From Lachnospiraceae bacterium (GTDB taxonomy: Bacteria; Bacillota; Clostridia; Lachnospirales; Lachnospiraceae), in NCBI GenBank assembly GCA_017467805.1, contig JAFUKJ010000048.1, positions 17,257 through 81,256 of the forward strand: a stretch of DNA of 64,000 bases. The letters run 5' to 3'. Below, piece by piece: positions 8,606 to 17,690 of the stretch. Below the pieces are notes generated by a model. That model was given only the letters and a program-made list of their open reading frames with translations. It had not been told where the DNA came from and ran no database searches. The first letter of the stretch is position 1, and each line of letters begins with the position of its first letter. A program made the translations under genes and the position numbers.

Positions 8606-9439
8606 CTAAACTCCTTCTGTCTCTTTATTACAGTCATATTCTCCCGACTGAATCTTTGTAATTATATCATTAAATAAAGATATATAAGTGTCATTATTCC
8701 AGTGAATAGAATCTGGCTTCTGGTCAGGATCTAACATCTGGTCAGGATATCTTTCCTTAAAGAACGCAGTATAGTCCAAAAATCTTTCAGGAAATGCTTT
8801 CTTAAGCTCCTTATCAAACTCTCCTGCCACCTTACTCTGTCTATAGAACTTCGTCATAGTTGCATGAGAAACAATATAAATATCCGCCTCAGGAAACTCA
8901 TAATCTATCCAGTTCCTATAGCTGTTCACATAGTACTTTCCCGCTACACTTCCCTCAAGTGCTGACACCGCACCTTGGAAGGAAATGATATTCCAATGCT
9001 TAATATTAGGATTTGTTTCCATAATGTTGTGAATCTTCTCAACACCTGCTCCATGATTACCTTGTCCATCACTATAGATGTAGCTCTTATTCTTCTGCTT
9101 CTCACCCTCAGCAACAATATTACCTTCTACTACAAAGAACAGGTTACCACTCATCAAAAAGGTATTCGGTGCTCCATCCTCTGTTACAGATAAGGAATCA
9201 TCCCAGTTAAAGAAAAACTGCACATCCTCTAAACCTGCCACATACCCCTCTGAATCGATGGACTGCGCATATGCATTCATAGTCAATACAACATGACTCT
9301 CTCCTACAATAATATACCCCTCTTCATGTTCGATATCATCTGTTCCATATACAGTTACTGCATTCGCCTCACTAACAGAGGTCATCAGAATACAAACTGC
9401 AACAAACAATGCCGAAAGCAATTTCATCATTCGCTTCAT
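8606..9439 (-). CDS. Secreted SGNH/GDSL-like hydrolase
   Basis: The 277-residue product has a signal peptide (to about residue 27). The first block is Ile-Ile-Val-Gly-Glu-Ser-His at 43-49, in the place of the usual Gly-Asp-Ser, and the last block Asp-Ser-Ile-His at 243-246 supplies the Asp and His of the SGNH triad. A Gly-Asn region and an Asn-Pro-x-Ile strand lie between. Similar small SGNH proteins are common in Lachnospiraceae; they may deacylate cell-surface glycans, but the substrate is unknown. It is cotranscribed with the lipoprotein downstream. The start has AGAAGGGAG at good distance. Confidence 0.72.
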   Translation of the reverse strand: MKRMMKLLSALFVAVCILMTSVSEANAVTVYGTDDIEHEEGYIIVGESHVVLTMNAYAQSIDSEGYVAGLEDVQFFFNWDDSLSVTEDGAPNTFLMSGNLFFVVEGNIVAEGEKQKNKSYIYSDGQGNHGAGVEKIHNIMETNPNIKHWNIISFQGAVSALEGSVAGKYYVNSYRNWIDYEFPEADIYIVSHATMTKFYRQSKVAGEFDKELKKAFPERFLDYTAFFKERYPDQMLDPDQKPDSIHWNNDTYISLFNDIITKIQSGEYDCNKETEGV

Positions 9440-9491
9440 AAGGTTCTCCCTTCTACAACAATTGTATATTTATTGTATCACACCTAATTAG

Positions 9492-10607
9492 TTATGCCAA
9501 GTTTTCAGGATTCAGACACATAAGCTCTGGCACTACAAAACGACCATCCTTACGAACTAATACATCATCAAACCAGATTTCTCCACCGCCATATTCAGGT
9601 CTCTGAATCCATACCAAATCCCAATGAACCGCAGAATGATTACCGTTTGGTGCATCATCATAGCTGTTACCTGGTGTAAAGTGAATCGAACCGTTAATTT
9701 TCTCATCGAATAAGGTGTCCTTCATCGGATGCATCACAAAAGGATTTACTCCAATCGCAAATTCACCTACATAGCGCGCTCCCTCATCGGTGTCCAGCAC
9801 CTTATTAATACGCTCTGTATCGTTAGCTGTTGCCTTTACAATCTTGCCATTTTCAAAGGTAAACGAAATATTCTCAAAGGTAAAGCCCTGATATACAGAT
9901 GGTGTATTATAGGTAATCGTACCATTGATAGAATCCTTCACAGGAGCCGTATATACCTCTCCGTCAGGAATATTCATCTCTCCCGCACATGGAATCGTTG
10001 GAATATCCTTGATACTAAAGGTAATATCTGTTCCAGGACCTACCATTCTAACCTTATCTGTTTTATTCATATAATCAACCAAAGACTCCATCGCTTTGCC
10101 CATCTTGCTATAATCAAGACAGCATACATCAAAATAAAAGTCCTCAAAAGCCGCAGTACTCTTTCCTGCTGCCTGCGCCATTGCCTGATTCGGATAGCGA
10201 AGCACCACCCATCTGGTATGCGGAATTCTAATCTGCATATGCACTGGAAGCATAAAATACTTCTCAAATAATTCCATCTTCTCCGCTGGCACATCTGAAA
10301 GCTCTGCGCTATTGTCAGGTCCCTTTACACTGATATAACAGTCCATCTGCTTCATCTCAGCTGCTCCCAGCTCGCCAATCAGCTTCATCTGCTCCTCTGT
10401 GCAGTTCAGCAACAGTTCTCTTCGTGTGCGCATATCTGTGTAATGCGGGAATACCATACCTCCCACCTTATAAATCTCCTCAATAATTGCTCTTGCGAGT
10501 ACTCCTGTTTCTTCACCTGCATACTCTAAATATACCTTTTCACCCTGCTTAACCTTACAGGAATGATTTACCAAATTCTTAGCTAATAATCTGATTCTCT
10601 CGTCCAT
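9492..10607 (-). CDS. M29 family metallo-aminopeptidase
   Basis: Cytoplasmic aminopeptidase of the AmpS/T family with two metal ions. The 371 residues follow the family pattern: Asn-Leu-Val-Asn-His near the start, Gly-Pro-Gly-Thr-Asp-Ile-Thr-Phe mid-protein, Asn-Ile-Pro-Asp-Gly-Glu-Val-Tyr-Thr-Ala-Pro (metal-binding Glu), Gly-Glu-Phe-Ala-Ile-Gly (second Glu), and C-terminal His-Phe-Thr-Pro-Gly-Asn-Ser-Tyr and His-Trp-Asp-Leu-Val. Length is slightly short of the usual 370-410 but complete. The next gene starts 12 bases upstream on the same strand. Confidence 0.92.
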   Translation of the reverse strand: MDERIRLLAKNLVNHSCKVKQGEKVYLEYAGEETGVLARAIIEEIYKVGGMVFPHYTDMRTRRELLLNCTEEQMKLIGELGAAEMKQMDCYISVKGPDNSAELSDVPAEKMELFEKYFMLPVHMQIRIPHTRWVVLRYPNQAMAQAAGKSTAAFEDFYFDVCCLDYSKMGKAMESLVDYMNKTDKVRMVGPGTDITFSIKDIPTIPCAGEMNIPDGEVYTAPVKDSINGTITYNTPSVYQGFTFENISFTFENGKIVKATANDTERINKVLDTDEGARYVGEFAIGVNPFVMHPMKDTLFDEKINGSIHFTPGNSYDDAPNGNHSAVHWDLVWIQRPEYGGGEIWFDDVLVRKDGRFVVPELMCLNPENLA

Positions 10608-10619
10608 AACCTTTCCTTT

Positions 10620-13190
10620 CTATTCATATTGAATATAAGTTACAAATCGGTTTCCATTCTCTGCAAACCACTTCGTTGCATCATTCATACCTACTTTATA
10701 TACCTTACCGTTTTGTGGATTCATAACTACCACATTCAACTCATTAAAACCGATTACAAGTACTGCACTTCCGTCCTCAACCGTTGCCAATACAGGAATA
10801 TCCATATTTACATAGTAAAGAACTGCATCCAGACTCACGCCTCGAAGCTCCAACACCTCTATATCATTCAGATTCTCAGATAAAATCTCTGTAACGGTCT
10901 GTCCTTTATCCAACATATCCTGCGCGTTTTTCACAGAACCAGCAAAGCCTAGGATGGTTTCAAGGCACACCGCCAAATCAGAGGTATCCTCGTCACTTTG
11001 CGTTCCACCAATTGCCATAATCTGATTTCTGGTACTTCTGGTTGTTTTCTTCCAAATGTATCTTCCCTCCTGGTCAACCACGGTACCACTCAGCTCATAA
11101 GCAAGATTCACCGCATTTGCAGGATGTGTATATGCTCCAACAATACCATCCTTACTGTATACATAGAATCTCTCCGCAGCGTCCGTAAAGTCTATTGCCA
11201 GTTCTCTGCTTCCTTCATACAAGATTTCCTTTGGTGTAACCACCTTAAGGCTCTTTGTCTCGATTGCAGACTTTAACACCAGCTGCACAATCTTTTCATA
11301 ATTCTGTGTTACTACTATCTCCACTGAATTATGACCTGCTTCCTCTAATATATTGTTAATAATCTGGTCATCTGTCGTTTGCTCATATACGCCCTCATCC
11401 TCTGTTTTGACAACGCGCTTTAGAGTAATAAGATTATCCTGCACGACACTATCTACTACATAAATGCCTGTCTGTTCATAACTCTTTAGAATATCTCCCT
11501 GCTCATTCTGGATATAAACAGCATACATCGGGAAGGTAACTGCACCATTGGCATCAAGCTCAATATCCTCGTACTCTGCAACACCATATATCAAATCCTC
11601 GCCAATAAAGCCGAGTGGAAGCAATCTCTTATTATCTCTTACACTGATTACCTTTTCCTTTCCCGTATTGAGGTTCTTTAAGGTCAGCGCATCACAGTCA
11701 TATGCATCTGCGGAATTCTGCCACACCAACATCTCTTCACTCTCAGCTACCTGGAAGCTGTCCTCCTGAAGCTGTGTTGCAATTTCCTTGCTGGTCTGTT
11801 TCGTCAGGTCAATTTGCAAAATGGCACCATCCAGATACAGATAACAGATATTTGCGGAATTTACATAGGAAAGCTGCTCTATATCCGCTGCCAATACCTC
11901 ATAGGACTTGTTATAAGGAATAAATATCTGCTCTTCAATCGTATTAAGCGCAGCATTATACTGATAAATCAGAATACCGATTCTTCCTTCATATTTGCCA
12001 CGATTCATATAGCCATATACCATAAAGGTAACGCCGCCTGTCTCATCCACATTCAGTATCTTAATGTCATGGTTGCCATAGAAGGTTCTGATATCCTTAT
12101 CCTCATAAAAGCCAAAGAGAGAAGCAATCTTCTTATCACCTGCATGATAACAGAATAACTGGTCTTCATTTACGAAAGCAAGGTTATTTCCATCCTCGCT
12201 TTCCATCATCTGAACCTCTTCATTGCGTATTCCAAGCATAATCTTATTACTTGCGTAAACATCTGCATCAGGCTCAAAAATCTGATTCATGGTTCTTTCA
12301 AACTCCAGCAGATAAACACGGCTTGTTGTATAACGAATCCGATAAAACTCACTGACATTATATTTGGTTCTTGTATTGTCAACCAGTACCCCTACCTGAT
12401 AATTGATTCGAATGGAAGCAGTCTGCTTTTCCATTTCCGAAATAATAATATCAGGCTTTGTCGTTCTTCCTACTGTCAAATCTCCCCACGAAACCTGGTC
12501 AAGACTACTATGAATATCTACCAGACTATACTTCGTATTATCTCCCTTTGAGTTAGACTCCAGATTAGGAATCAAATCCTTTGCAGCCTCTTTATCGAAG
12601 GTCTTTTCATGAAAATTCAAGACAAAATTAAGCTTCTCTGCTGTATAATACTCATCTGCATCAATTATTCTTGTATAATAACGAATGGTTTCCTCAGGAG
12701 TCTCTACCAGCAGAATCCAACTGTATTCAACATTCTTATCAATCAAATCCTTTATCGTAACAGTTGCAGTAATCTCATCCTCACTCTCACGATAATCTGT
12801 AATCTGCGTACTTTCTACCAAACGTGTTCCGTCAATACTTCTAACCTCAAAGGAAAGACCAACAATTGTGTTCTCATATTTTTCTAATGAGAAGCTTAAG
12901 GTTCTTCCTTCTCCCAGTGGTGTAATGGTATCTCTGTAAAATCTGCCATCCACCTCCTGACGTAAGCCATGCAGAGTATTAAAAGTAATCTCCTCCGTAA
13001 CAGGCTTAGCCTCTTCTTCTGTGCCTTCCTCTGCCACATAAGTAGTCACCATGTGTACTAGGGGAAGCGATGCCTCTCCCATAGTAGATGTCATATCTGT
13101 TTTATTCTGATTAAATGCATTACTACTGATAAATAATGTAGCCAGAAAGACTACAATACATACCACTACCTTAATGATTGCTTTCTTCAT
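10620..13190 (-). CDS. Large membrane-anchored extracytoplasmic protein with C39-like end
   Basis: The 856 residues start with a signal anchor (about 5-25) and then a long beta-rich outside part with no domain I recognise. The last 120 residues resemble peptidase C39-like proteins (Pro-Val-Leu-Ala-Thr-Val-Glu-Asp-Gly-Ser-Ala-Val-Leu-Val-Ile-Gly-Phe), but the His normally before Ala/Tyr-Val-Leu and the N-terminal Cys are absent, so it is probably catalytically dead and could be a binding module. The gene overlaps the methyltransferase gene by 20 bases; GGAGG 9 bases before the ATG is inside it. The two are translationally linked, as often in Lachnospiraceae, without a known reason. Confidence 0.7.
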   Translation of the reverse strand: MKKAIIKVVVCIVVFLATLFISSNAFNQNKTDMTSTMGEASLPLVHMVTTYVAEEGTEEEAKPVTEEITFNTLHGLRQEVDGRFYRDTITPLGEGRTLSFSLEKYENTIVGLSFEVRSIDGTRLVESTQITDYRESEDEITATVTIKDLIDKNVEYSWILLVETPEETIRYYTRIIDADEYYTAEKLNFVLNFHEKTFDKEAAKDLIPNLESNSKGDNTKYSLVDIHSSLDQVSWGDLTVGRTTKPDIIISEMEKQTASIRINYQVGVLVDNTRTKYNVSEFYRIRYTTSRVYLLEFERTMNQIFEPDADVYASNKIMLGIRNEEVQMMESEDGNNLAFVNEDQLFCYHAGDKKIASLFGFYEDKDIRTFYGNHDIKILNVDETGGVTFMVYGYMNRGKYEGRIGILIYQYNAALNTIEEQIFIPYNKSYEVLAADIEQLSYVNSANICYLYLDGAILQIDLTKQTSKEIATQLQEDSFQVAESEEMLVWQNSADAYDCDALTLKNLNTGKEKVISVRDNKRLLPLGFIGEDLIYGVAEYEDIELDANGAVTFPMYAVYIQNEQGDILKSYEQTGIYVVDSVVQDNLITLKRVVKTEDEGVYEQTTDDQIINNILEEAGHNSVEIVVTQNYEKIVQLVLKSAIETKSLKVVTPKEILYEGSRELAIDFTDAAERFYVYSKDGIVGAYTHPANAVNLAYELSGTVVDQEGRYIWKKTTRSTRNQIMAIGGTQSDEDTSDLAVCLETILGFAGSVKNAQDMLDKGQTVTEILSENLNDIEVLELRGVSLDAVLYYVNMDIPVLATVEDGSAVLVIGFNELNVVVMNPQNGKVYKVGMNDATKWFAENGNRFVTYIQYE

Positions 13191-14382
13191 TCAAGTCAGC
13201 CTCCGACTGTGTATTAGTATCAAGTAAATTCCGAAGCGTCGGATTCACATCAAGAAAATCACATACCTCTGCTATCGAATTCGTGCCTTTATGCGCATCC
13301 GTACGATAACGCATTCCCTGTTTCTTCACCGCACGAATTAATATGTTCTTTGGTGTATGCTCCATATCAATAAACTCTAATATCTGCGTATCATAGCCCT
13401 GCTCCTCCAGGAGATTTGCTCTAATCGCATCCGTCATCAGTGCAGCCATTCTCTCTTTAATCAAGCCGTACTTTAAGAGTGGCTCAAGCTCTTTGCACTT
13501 TATCTGCTTATTCAGCTCATGCTGACAGCATGGCACAGAAAAAATAACCTTGGCATTCCACTTAACTGCCTTCTCGAGCGCATAATCCGTTGCCACGTCA
13601 CAGGCATGAAGTGTTACTACCATATCAACCTCTACAGGACCTTCAAAGCTGCTAATATCTCCTACATGGAAGGTTAAGTCATCATATCCGTATTTGCGGC
13701 TCAATGCATTACATTTCTCTATCACATCTTCCTTCAAATCCAGACCAATCACTCGAATATCATAGTGATTCATTACCTTTAGATAATGATAAAGCGCAAA
13801 GGTCAGATAGGACTTACCACATCCAAAATCCAATATGGTTAAGGTTCTGTCCTTTGGTAAATTAGGCAATATATCCCTTACAAACTCAAGATAACGGTTA
13901 ATCTGGCGGAACTTATCATACTTCGCCTTAATAATCTTTCCCTCAGCAGTCTGCACTCCAAGCTCCACTAAAAATGGCACAGGCTCTCCCTCAGGCAGCA
14001 CATACTGCTTGGTCTTATTGTGGCTTAATTCTGCCTTATTCACAGACTGCGCCTGTGGCTTATTTTTCACATTAAGGGTCTGCTTACCCTTCTTACTAAT
14101 CAGAACAATCAGCTTCTGTGTTTCGGTCTCTATCTCAATCTGACGAAAGACCTCCGTAAGCTCCTCGACATATGCAGGAAGCGCTGTCGGCTCAAGATTC
14201 TCATGAAAAGCCTTTGTCCCTACAAAGCTCTCTGCCTGATAAATCAGCTGCTCTTTCTTCATCAAAGGACGAAGCTTTATCTTACTAATCTTCTCTTTAT
14301 CCTTAGAGTTACTTGCTACCAAACCAAGCACCATCTCGCCTTTATCAATATATTCCTGAATTTTATTCTTTAACTCACTCAT
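13171..14382 (-). CDS. SAM-dependent methyltransferase (Methyltransf_32 type)
   Basis: The 403-residue soluble protein has an N-terminal domain of about 150 residues and a C-terminal Rossmann methyltransferase. Motif I is Ile-Leu-Asp-Phe-Gly-Cys-Gly-Lys-Ser-Tyr, followed by the acidic end of strand 2 (Gly-Leu-Asp-Leu-Lys) and the family-typical Val-Pro-Cys-Cys-Gln-His-Glu-Leu. This arrangement matches the Methyltransf_32 family, related to eukaryotic GSTCD; an RNA substrate is likely but unproven. Start ATG at 14380-14382 follows GAAGGAAAGTAAT. Confidence 0.85.
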   Translation of the reverse strand: MSELKNKIQEYIDKGEMVLGLVASNSKDKEKISKIKLRPLMKKEQLIYQAESFVGTKAFHENLEPTALPAYVEELTEVFRQIEIETETQKLIVLISKKGKQTLNVKNKPQAQSVNKAELSHNKTKQYVLPEGEPVPFLVELGVQTAEGKIIKAKYDKFRQINRYLEFVRDILPNLPKDRTLTILDFGCGKSYLTFALYHYLKVMNHYDIRVIGLDLKEDVIEKCNALSRKYGYDDLTFHVGDISSFEGPVEVDMVVTLHACDVATDYALEKAVKWNAKVIFSVPCCQHELNKQIKCKELEPLLKYGLIKERMAALMTDAIRANLLEEQGYDTQILEFIDMEHTPKNILIRAVKKQGMRYRTDAHKGTNSIAEVCDFLDVNPTLRNLLDTNTQSEADLNEESNH

Positions 14383-14403
14383 ATTACTTTCCTTCTGAAC
14401 GCA

Positions 14404-14446
14404 AAAATAAAATCATAACGCCGTTAAGGCATTATGATTTTATTTT
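14404..14446 (-). terminator. Long-stem intrinsic terminator after GGDEF gene
   Basis: AAAATAAAATCATAA-CGCC pairs with GGC-A-TTATGATTTTATTTT, an almost perfect 18-bp stem with a small GTTAA loop, 30 bases after the stop at 14476. Confidence 0.85.
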
Positions 14447-14475
14447 AATTGTTATTGAAGAAAACTACAAGTCTA

Positions 14476-17400
14476 TTATACGCTTTCTACTTCTTGGAAA
14501 CGCATCATACCATAACGATTCTTTCCTGTATTCTTAGACTGATATAGTACCATATCTGCCACCTTGAACATCTCCTCGAAGGAAACCGCCTCCTCAGTAA
14601 AAACGGCACCTAAGCTGATAGATATCTTTTTTGTAATGTCATGATATACCAGCTCTGTATCCATTCGGCGGATTAATGTTGCCAAAAGCTCCCGAACCAT
14701 TTCCTCTTCCATACCATATAGCATCAGCATAAATTCGTCGCCGCCATAACGTGCTACAATTGCATGATTAGCAAACATTTCCATCAAAGTATCTGCAAGG
14801 AAACAAAGTGCCATATCACCACCGGCATGTCCTAGCGTATCATTTACACTCTTAAAGCAGTCAAAATCCATAACTGCAACCGTCATTGGCTCTACCGTTT
14901 CACCCTTTTCATATAGCTTGTTCAAATGGTAAAAAAATCCTTCTCTGTTATACAATCCTGTCAACGGATCTTTATGTGCCTTATCCTCAATTTCCTTTTT
15001 CTCTTCAATCTCCTTTTGTACGTTCATAACCTTACCAATCAAATGGTTCGGTTTGTTATTCTTATCTCTAATAATATGCGCAAAGACACGATACCACTGC
15101 ACTTCATTATCCTTATCACATAACTGAAAGGCAGTTGTCATACCGTCATCGTCCTTCATATCTTTATATTGTCTGTAGATTTCCTCTAATACCTTACCCT
15201 GCTCATTCCTTACCTCGAAATCCTTCATGCACAATTCCTTTGGCAGTCCAAATTTCTTACGAAACTTATCATCAAAGCTTATTGTATCGGTACGAAAATC
15301 ATATTCAAACAAATATTCATTTACAAGAGATGCCAGAAATTCATATCTTTGCATATCCATTGCATGCTTTTGCGCACTCTTATTTTTTTCCTGCATTACC
15401 ATTACAACTGCTGCCACAATCAACAGACAAAAGCCAAGAACAACCATAATACAGGTAATCGGATTATCTTCTATAAATCGTTTTAGCGTAACCTCTTTTT
15501 CAGGCTGTACCATATACTCTCGTAACATAACCTGAATACTATTATCAGGTATTCCATAAATACACTTATTACAAATAGAAATTAATCGTGTATCCACTTC
15601 CTTGTGGAATGCCAAATACAATCCGCCTGTCTCTGATAGTGGAAGCATCGTAACATTCTTACACTCTTCCAATTTCATATAGTAATCAGCACTATAATAA
15701 TTCATGACTGCATAATCAGCCTCAGATGCTTCTACCTTATTAATGGCCTCCGCAAAGCTGGCACATTCTATTACACCGGCTTCCTTACCTTCGTTTAATA
15801 CATTCTTCTCTCCCACAACCTTGGCAAATGTACCACTCTCTTCAAAATTCATTGACTGTTCATCGTCTCTGACAACAACATTCATACAACTGAGATATTC
15901 TCTGGAATAACGTATATCTCCTTCATATCCGGCATTTTTATCAATTCCGGCAATCATATCTATCTCTTTTGCATTTAATGCCTCTAGTATCTGTTGTGTA
16001 TTTTCAAAGGCATAATACTCCATATCTATGCCCGTATTTTCTTCAACGATACTGCAAATTTCATATGCAATACCGGCAAATTCACCTTCCTTTGCATATT
16101 GAAATGGAGCCATATTCTTAAGATAACCTACTCTAAGCTGTGTCTGCTCCTTCAAGAACGCTCTCTCTGTCGGCGAGAAATCCGCTTCATATTCATCTGT
16201 AATTATGACATTACTATGAATCGCCTCTACTTCATTCTCTACTATCGGTATATCTTCTGTACGCGCAGATTCCCACTTCGCATGCCAATCATTAGTAATA
16301 TCCTCAAAGCTCTCGTCGCTAATTCCACTTGCAGCTTCAATTATTCTTTTTGCACCCGAACCGTCTTCTAAACGTACATTTGAACTTAATTGCAGCCATT
16401 TGCCATAATTATTTCCTTCCGCCGGATTATCAATTAATAAAACAACATTCTCCATATCGCCATACGAATCCGGATATGGATCTGTCTTATTTACCGACAA
16501 TCTTTCATGATCCAAAGCATATCCTGATTCATCTAACATGTAATCAATATACGCTCTTGCAGCTTTTCGATTCTCACTCTTCTTACTGATTCCATAGCAA
16601 AAATCAGTCGCTACTGAAACATACTGTGTTCCATTAATCTCATTCGGAAATGGCATAAACGCTATAGCATCACCATTAGGTCCTGCCTCTTTTGTCTGAG
16701 CCAAAGCCCATGAACCCGTTACAAAGCAAGCGATTTTTCCTTCATTTAATAGCTTCTGCGCCTGCTCAAAACCGGAATTCTGTGGTTCTTCTTCGCATAA
16801 GCCATTAGCAACAATATCATATAATAGCTTATAAACCTCATATTGCGTCGAACCTTCCAAATATACATTCGGTTCACCTAGTACAATATTGTAATAGTAA
16901 TCCGCATTTCCTGTCATTTCAACATACGGAAAATTATTCCAAAATCGTAACGCCCATTCATCTGTATAATTCGTATAAAACGGAATTGCTTCTGTTCTAT
17001 CTTTAATATCTATTAATGTCTGCATGAATTCTTCCATCGTTTTAGGTACTTCCGTTATTCCTGCCTGGTCAAATACATCCTTATTGTACAGAATTCCTAC
17101 CGCATAGGCTGATGATGGAATGCCATATACTAAATCATTAGCATTTTTACTATTCTCCATGTAATTATATTTTGCTGATAATAACGTGCGCCCTCCAAGA
17201 GCAACAAAATAATTTGTATATTCGGTCGCGCCTACATAAGATGGAACAAAAAGTACATCACCATAATCACCACTATCGATTCTCTTTTTGACATCTTCTT
17301 CGTAATTTTCATAAAATGTCCATTTAACCTCTACATTGGGATATTTTTTATAGAACCCCTCCAAATATTCCTTCATATGATCTTCTGAGACATTTGAAAT

Positions 17401-17526
17401 AACTTCTATCGTTCCTGACAATTCTTCATCCTGTGCCGCGTATACAACCGTTCTCCCCCAAAATTGCCAATTTACAATCAAAGCTAACATGAATAATATT
17501 ATATATTTTCCCACTTTTATTTTCAT
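14476..17526 (-). CDS. Membrane diguanylate cyclase with fused sugar-binding and SBP_bac_3 domains
   Basis: A 1016-residue chain starting at ATG 17524-17526 (AAAGG 7 bases before; upstream GTG in frame is less likely). Order: signal anchor; family-1 ABC solute-binding domain (about 30-430) homologous to the transporter's own binding protein at 20598-22004; SBP_bac_3 domain (about 460-680, Leu-Arg-Val-Gly-Tyr start); transmembrane helix (about 695-718); PAS-like sensor; GGDEF domain with an intact Tyr-Gly-Gly-Asp-Glu-Phe and Asp-Pro-Leu-Thr-Gly-Leu-Tyr-Asn-Arg start. No RxxD inhibitory site precedes GGDEF. It should make cyclic-di-GMP in response to an outside sugar or amino acid. Position at the end of the mannan transporter genes suggests mannooligosaccharide as signal (inference). 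Confidence 0.9.
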   Translation of the reverse strand: MKIKVGKYIILFMLALIVNWQFWGRTVVYAAQDEELSGTIEVISNVSEDHMKEYLEGFYKKYPNVEVKWTFYENYEEDVKKRIDSGDYGDVLFVPSYVGATEYTNYFVALGGRTLLSAKYNYMENSKNANDLVYGIPSSAYAVGILYNKDVFDQAGITEVPKTMEEFMQTLIDIKDRTEAIPFYTNYTDEWALRFWNNFPYVEMTGNADYYYNIVLGEPNVYLEGSTQYEVYKLLYDIVANGLCEEEPQNSGFEQAQKLLNEGKIACFVTGSWALAQTKEAGPNGDAIAFMPFPNEINGTQYVSVATDFCYGISKKSENRKAARAYIDYMLDESGYALDHERLSVNKTDPYPDSYGDMENVVLLIDNPAEGNNYGKWLQLSSNVRLEDGSGAKRIIEAASGISDESFEDITNDWHAKWESARTEDIPIVENEVEAIHSNVIITDEYEADFSPTERAFLKEQTQLRVGYLKNMAPFQYAKEGEFAGIAYEICSIVEENTGIDMEYYAFENTQQILEALNAKEIDMIAGIDKNAGYEGDIRYSREYLSCMNVVVRDDEQSMNFEESGTFAKVVGEKNVLNEGKEAGVIECASFAEAINKVEASEADYAVMNYYSADYYMKLEECKNVTMLPLSETGGLYLAFHKEVDTRLISICNKCIYGIPDNSIQVMLREYMVQPEKEVTLKRFIEDNPITCIMVVLGFCLLIVAAVVMVMQEKNKSAQKHAMDMQRYEFLASLVNEYLFEYDFRTDTISFDDKFRKKFGLPKELCMKDFEVRNEQGKVLEEIYRQYKDMKDDDGMTTAFQLCDKDNEVQWYRVFAHIIRDKNNKPNHLIGKVMNVQKEIEEKKEIEDKAHKDPLTGLYNREGFFYHLNKLYEKGETVEPMTVAVMDFDCFKSVNDTLGHAGGDMALCFLADTLMEMFANHAIVARYGGDEFMLMLYGMEEEMVRELLATLIRRMDTELVYHDITKKISISLGAVFTEEAVSFEEMFKVADMVLYQSKNTGKNRYGMMRFQEVESV

Positions 17527-17638
17527 AAGCTTACCTTTTCCTTGTAGATACACATTAATGAAACTAATTTTATATTTTATTTTATCACTATTTTCAGTCT
17601 ATTTCAAACCAGCATGTATTAAAAACTGTTTTATAGCA

Positions 17639-17684
17639 ATAAGGCTATAGATATTTTTCTTCCAGAATCTACCTATAGCCTTAT
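17639..17684. terminator. Hairpin downstream of GH130 gene
   Basis: ATAAGGCTATAG and CTATAGCCTTAT form a 12-bp perfect stem 7 bases past the GH130 stop. The T-run is poor, so it could also be an RNA-stability element separating the transporter genes from the GGDEF gene. Confidence 0.6.
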
Positions 17685-17690
17685 CATCAC

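Noticed and set aside
9729-10271. 180-codon plus-strand open frame
   Set aside because: It is the complement of the M29 aminopeptidase gene, has no ribosome-binding site and an unusual Cys/Ile/His-rich composition.
17554-17690. Cyclic-di-GMP riboswitch near the GGDEF gene
   Set aside because: Only a simple 12-bp hairpin is present; the conserved three-way junction bases of GEMM riboswitches are not visible.
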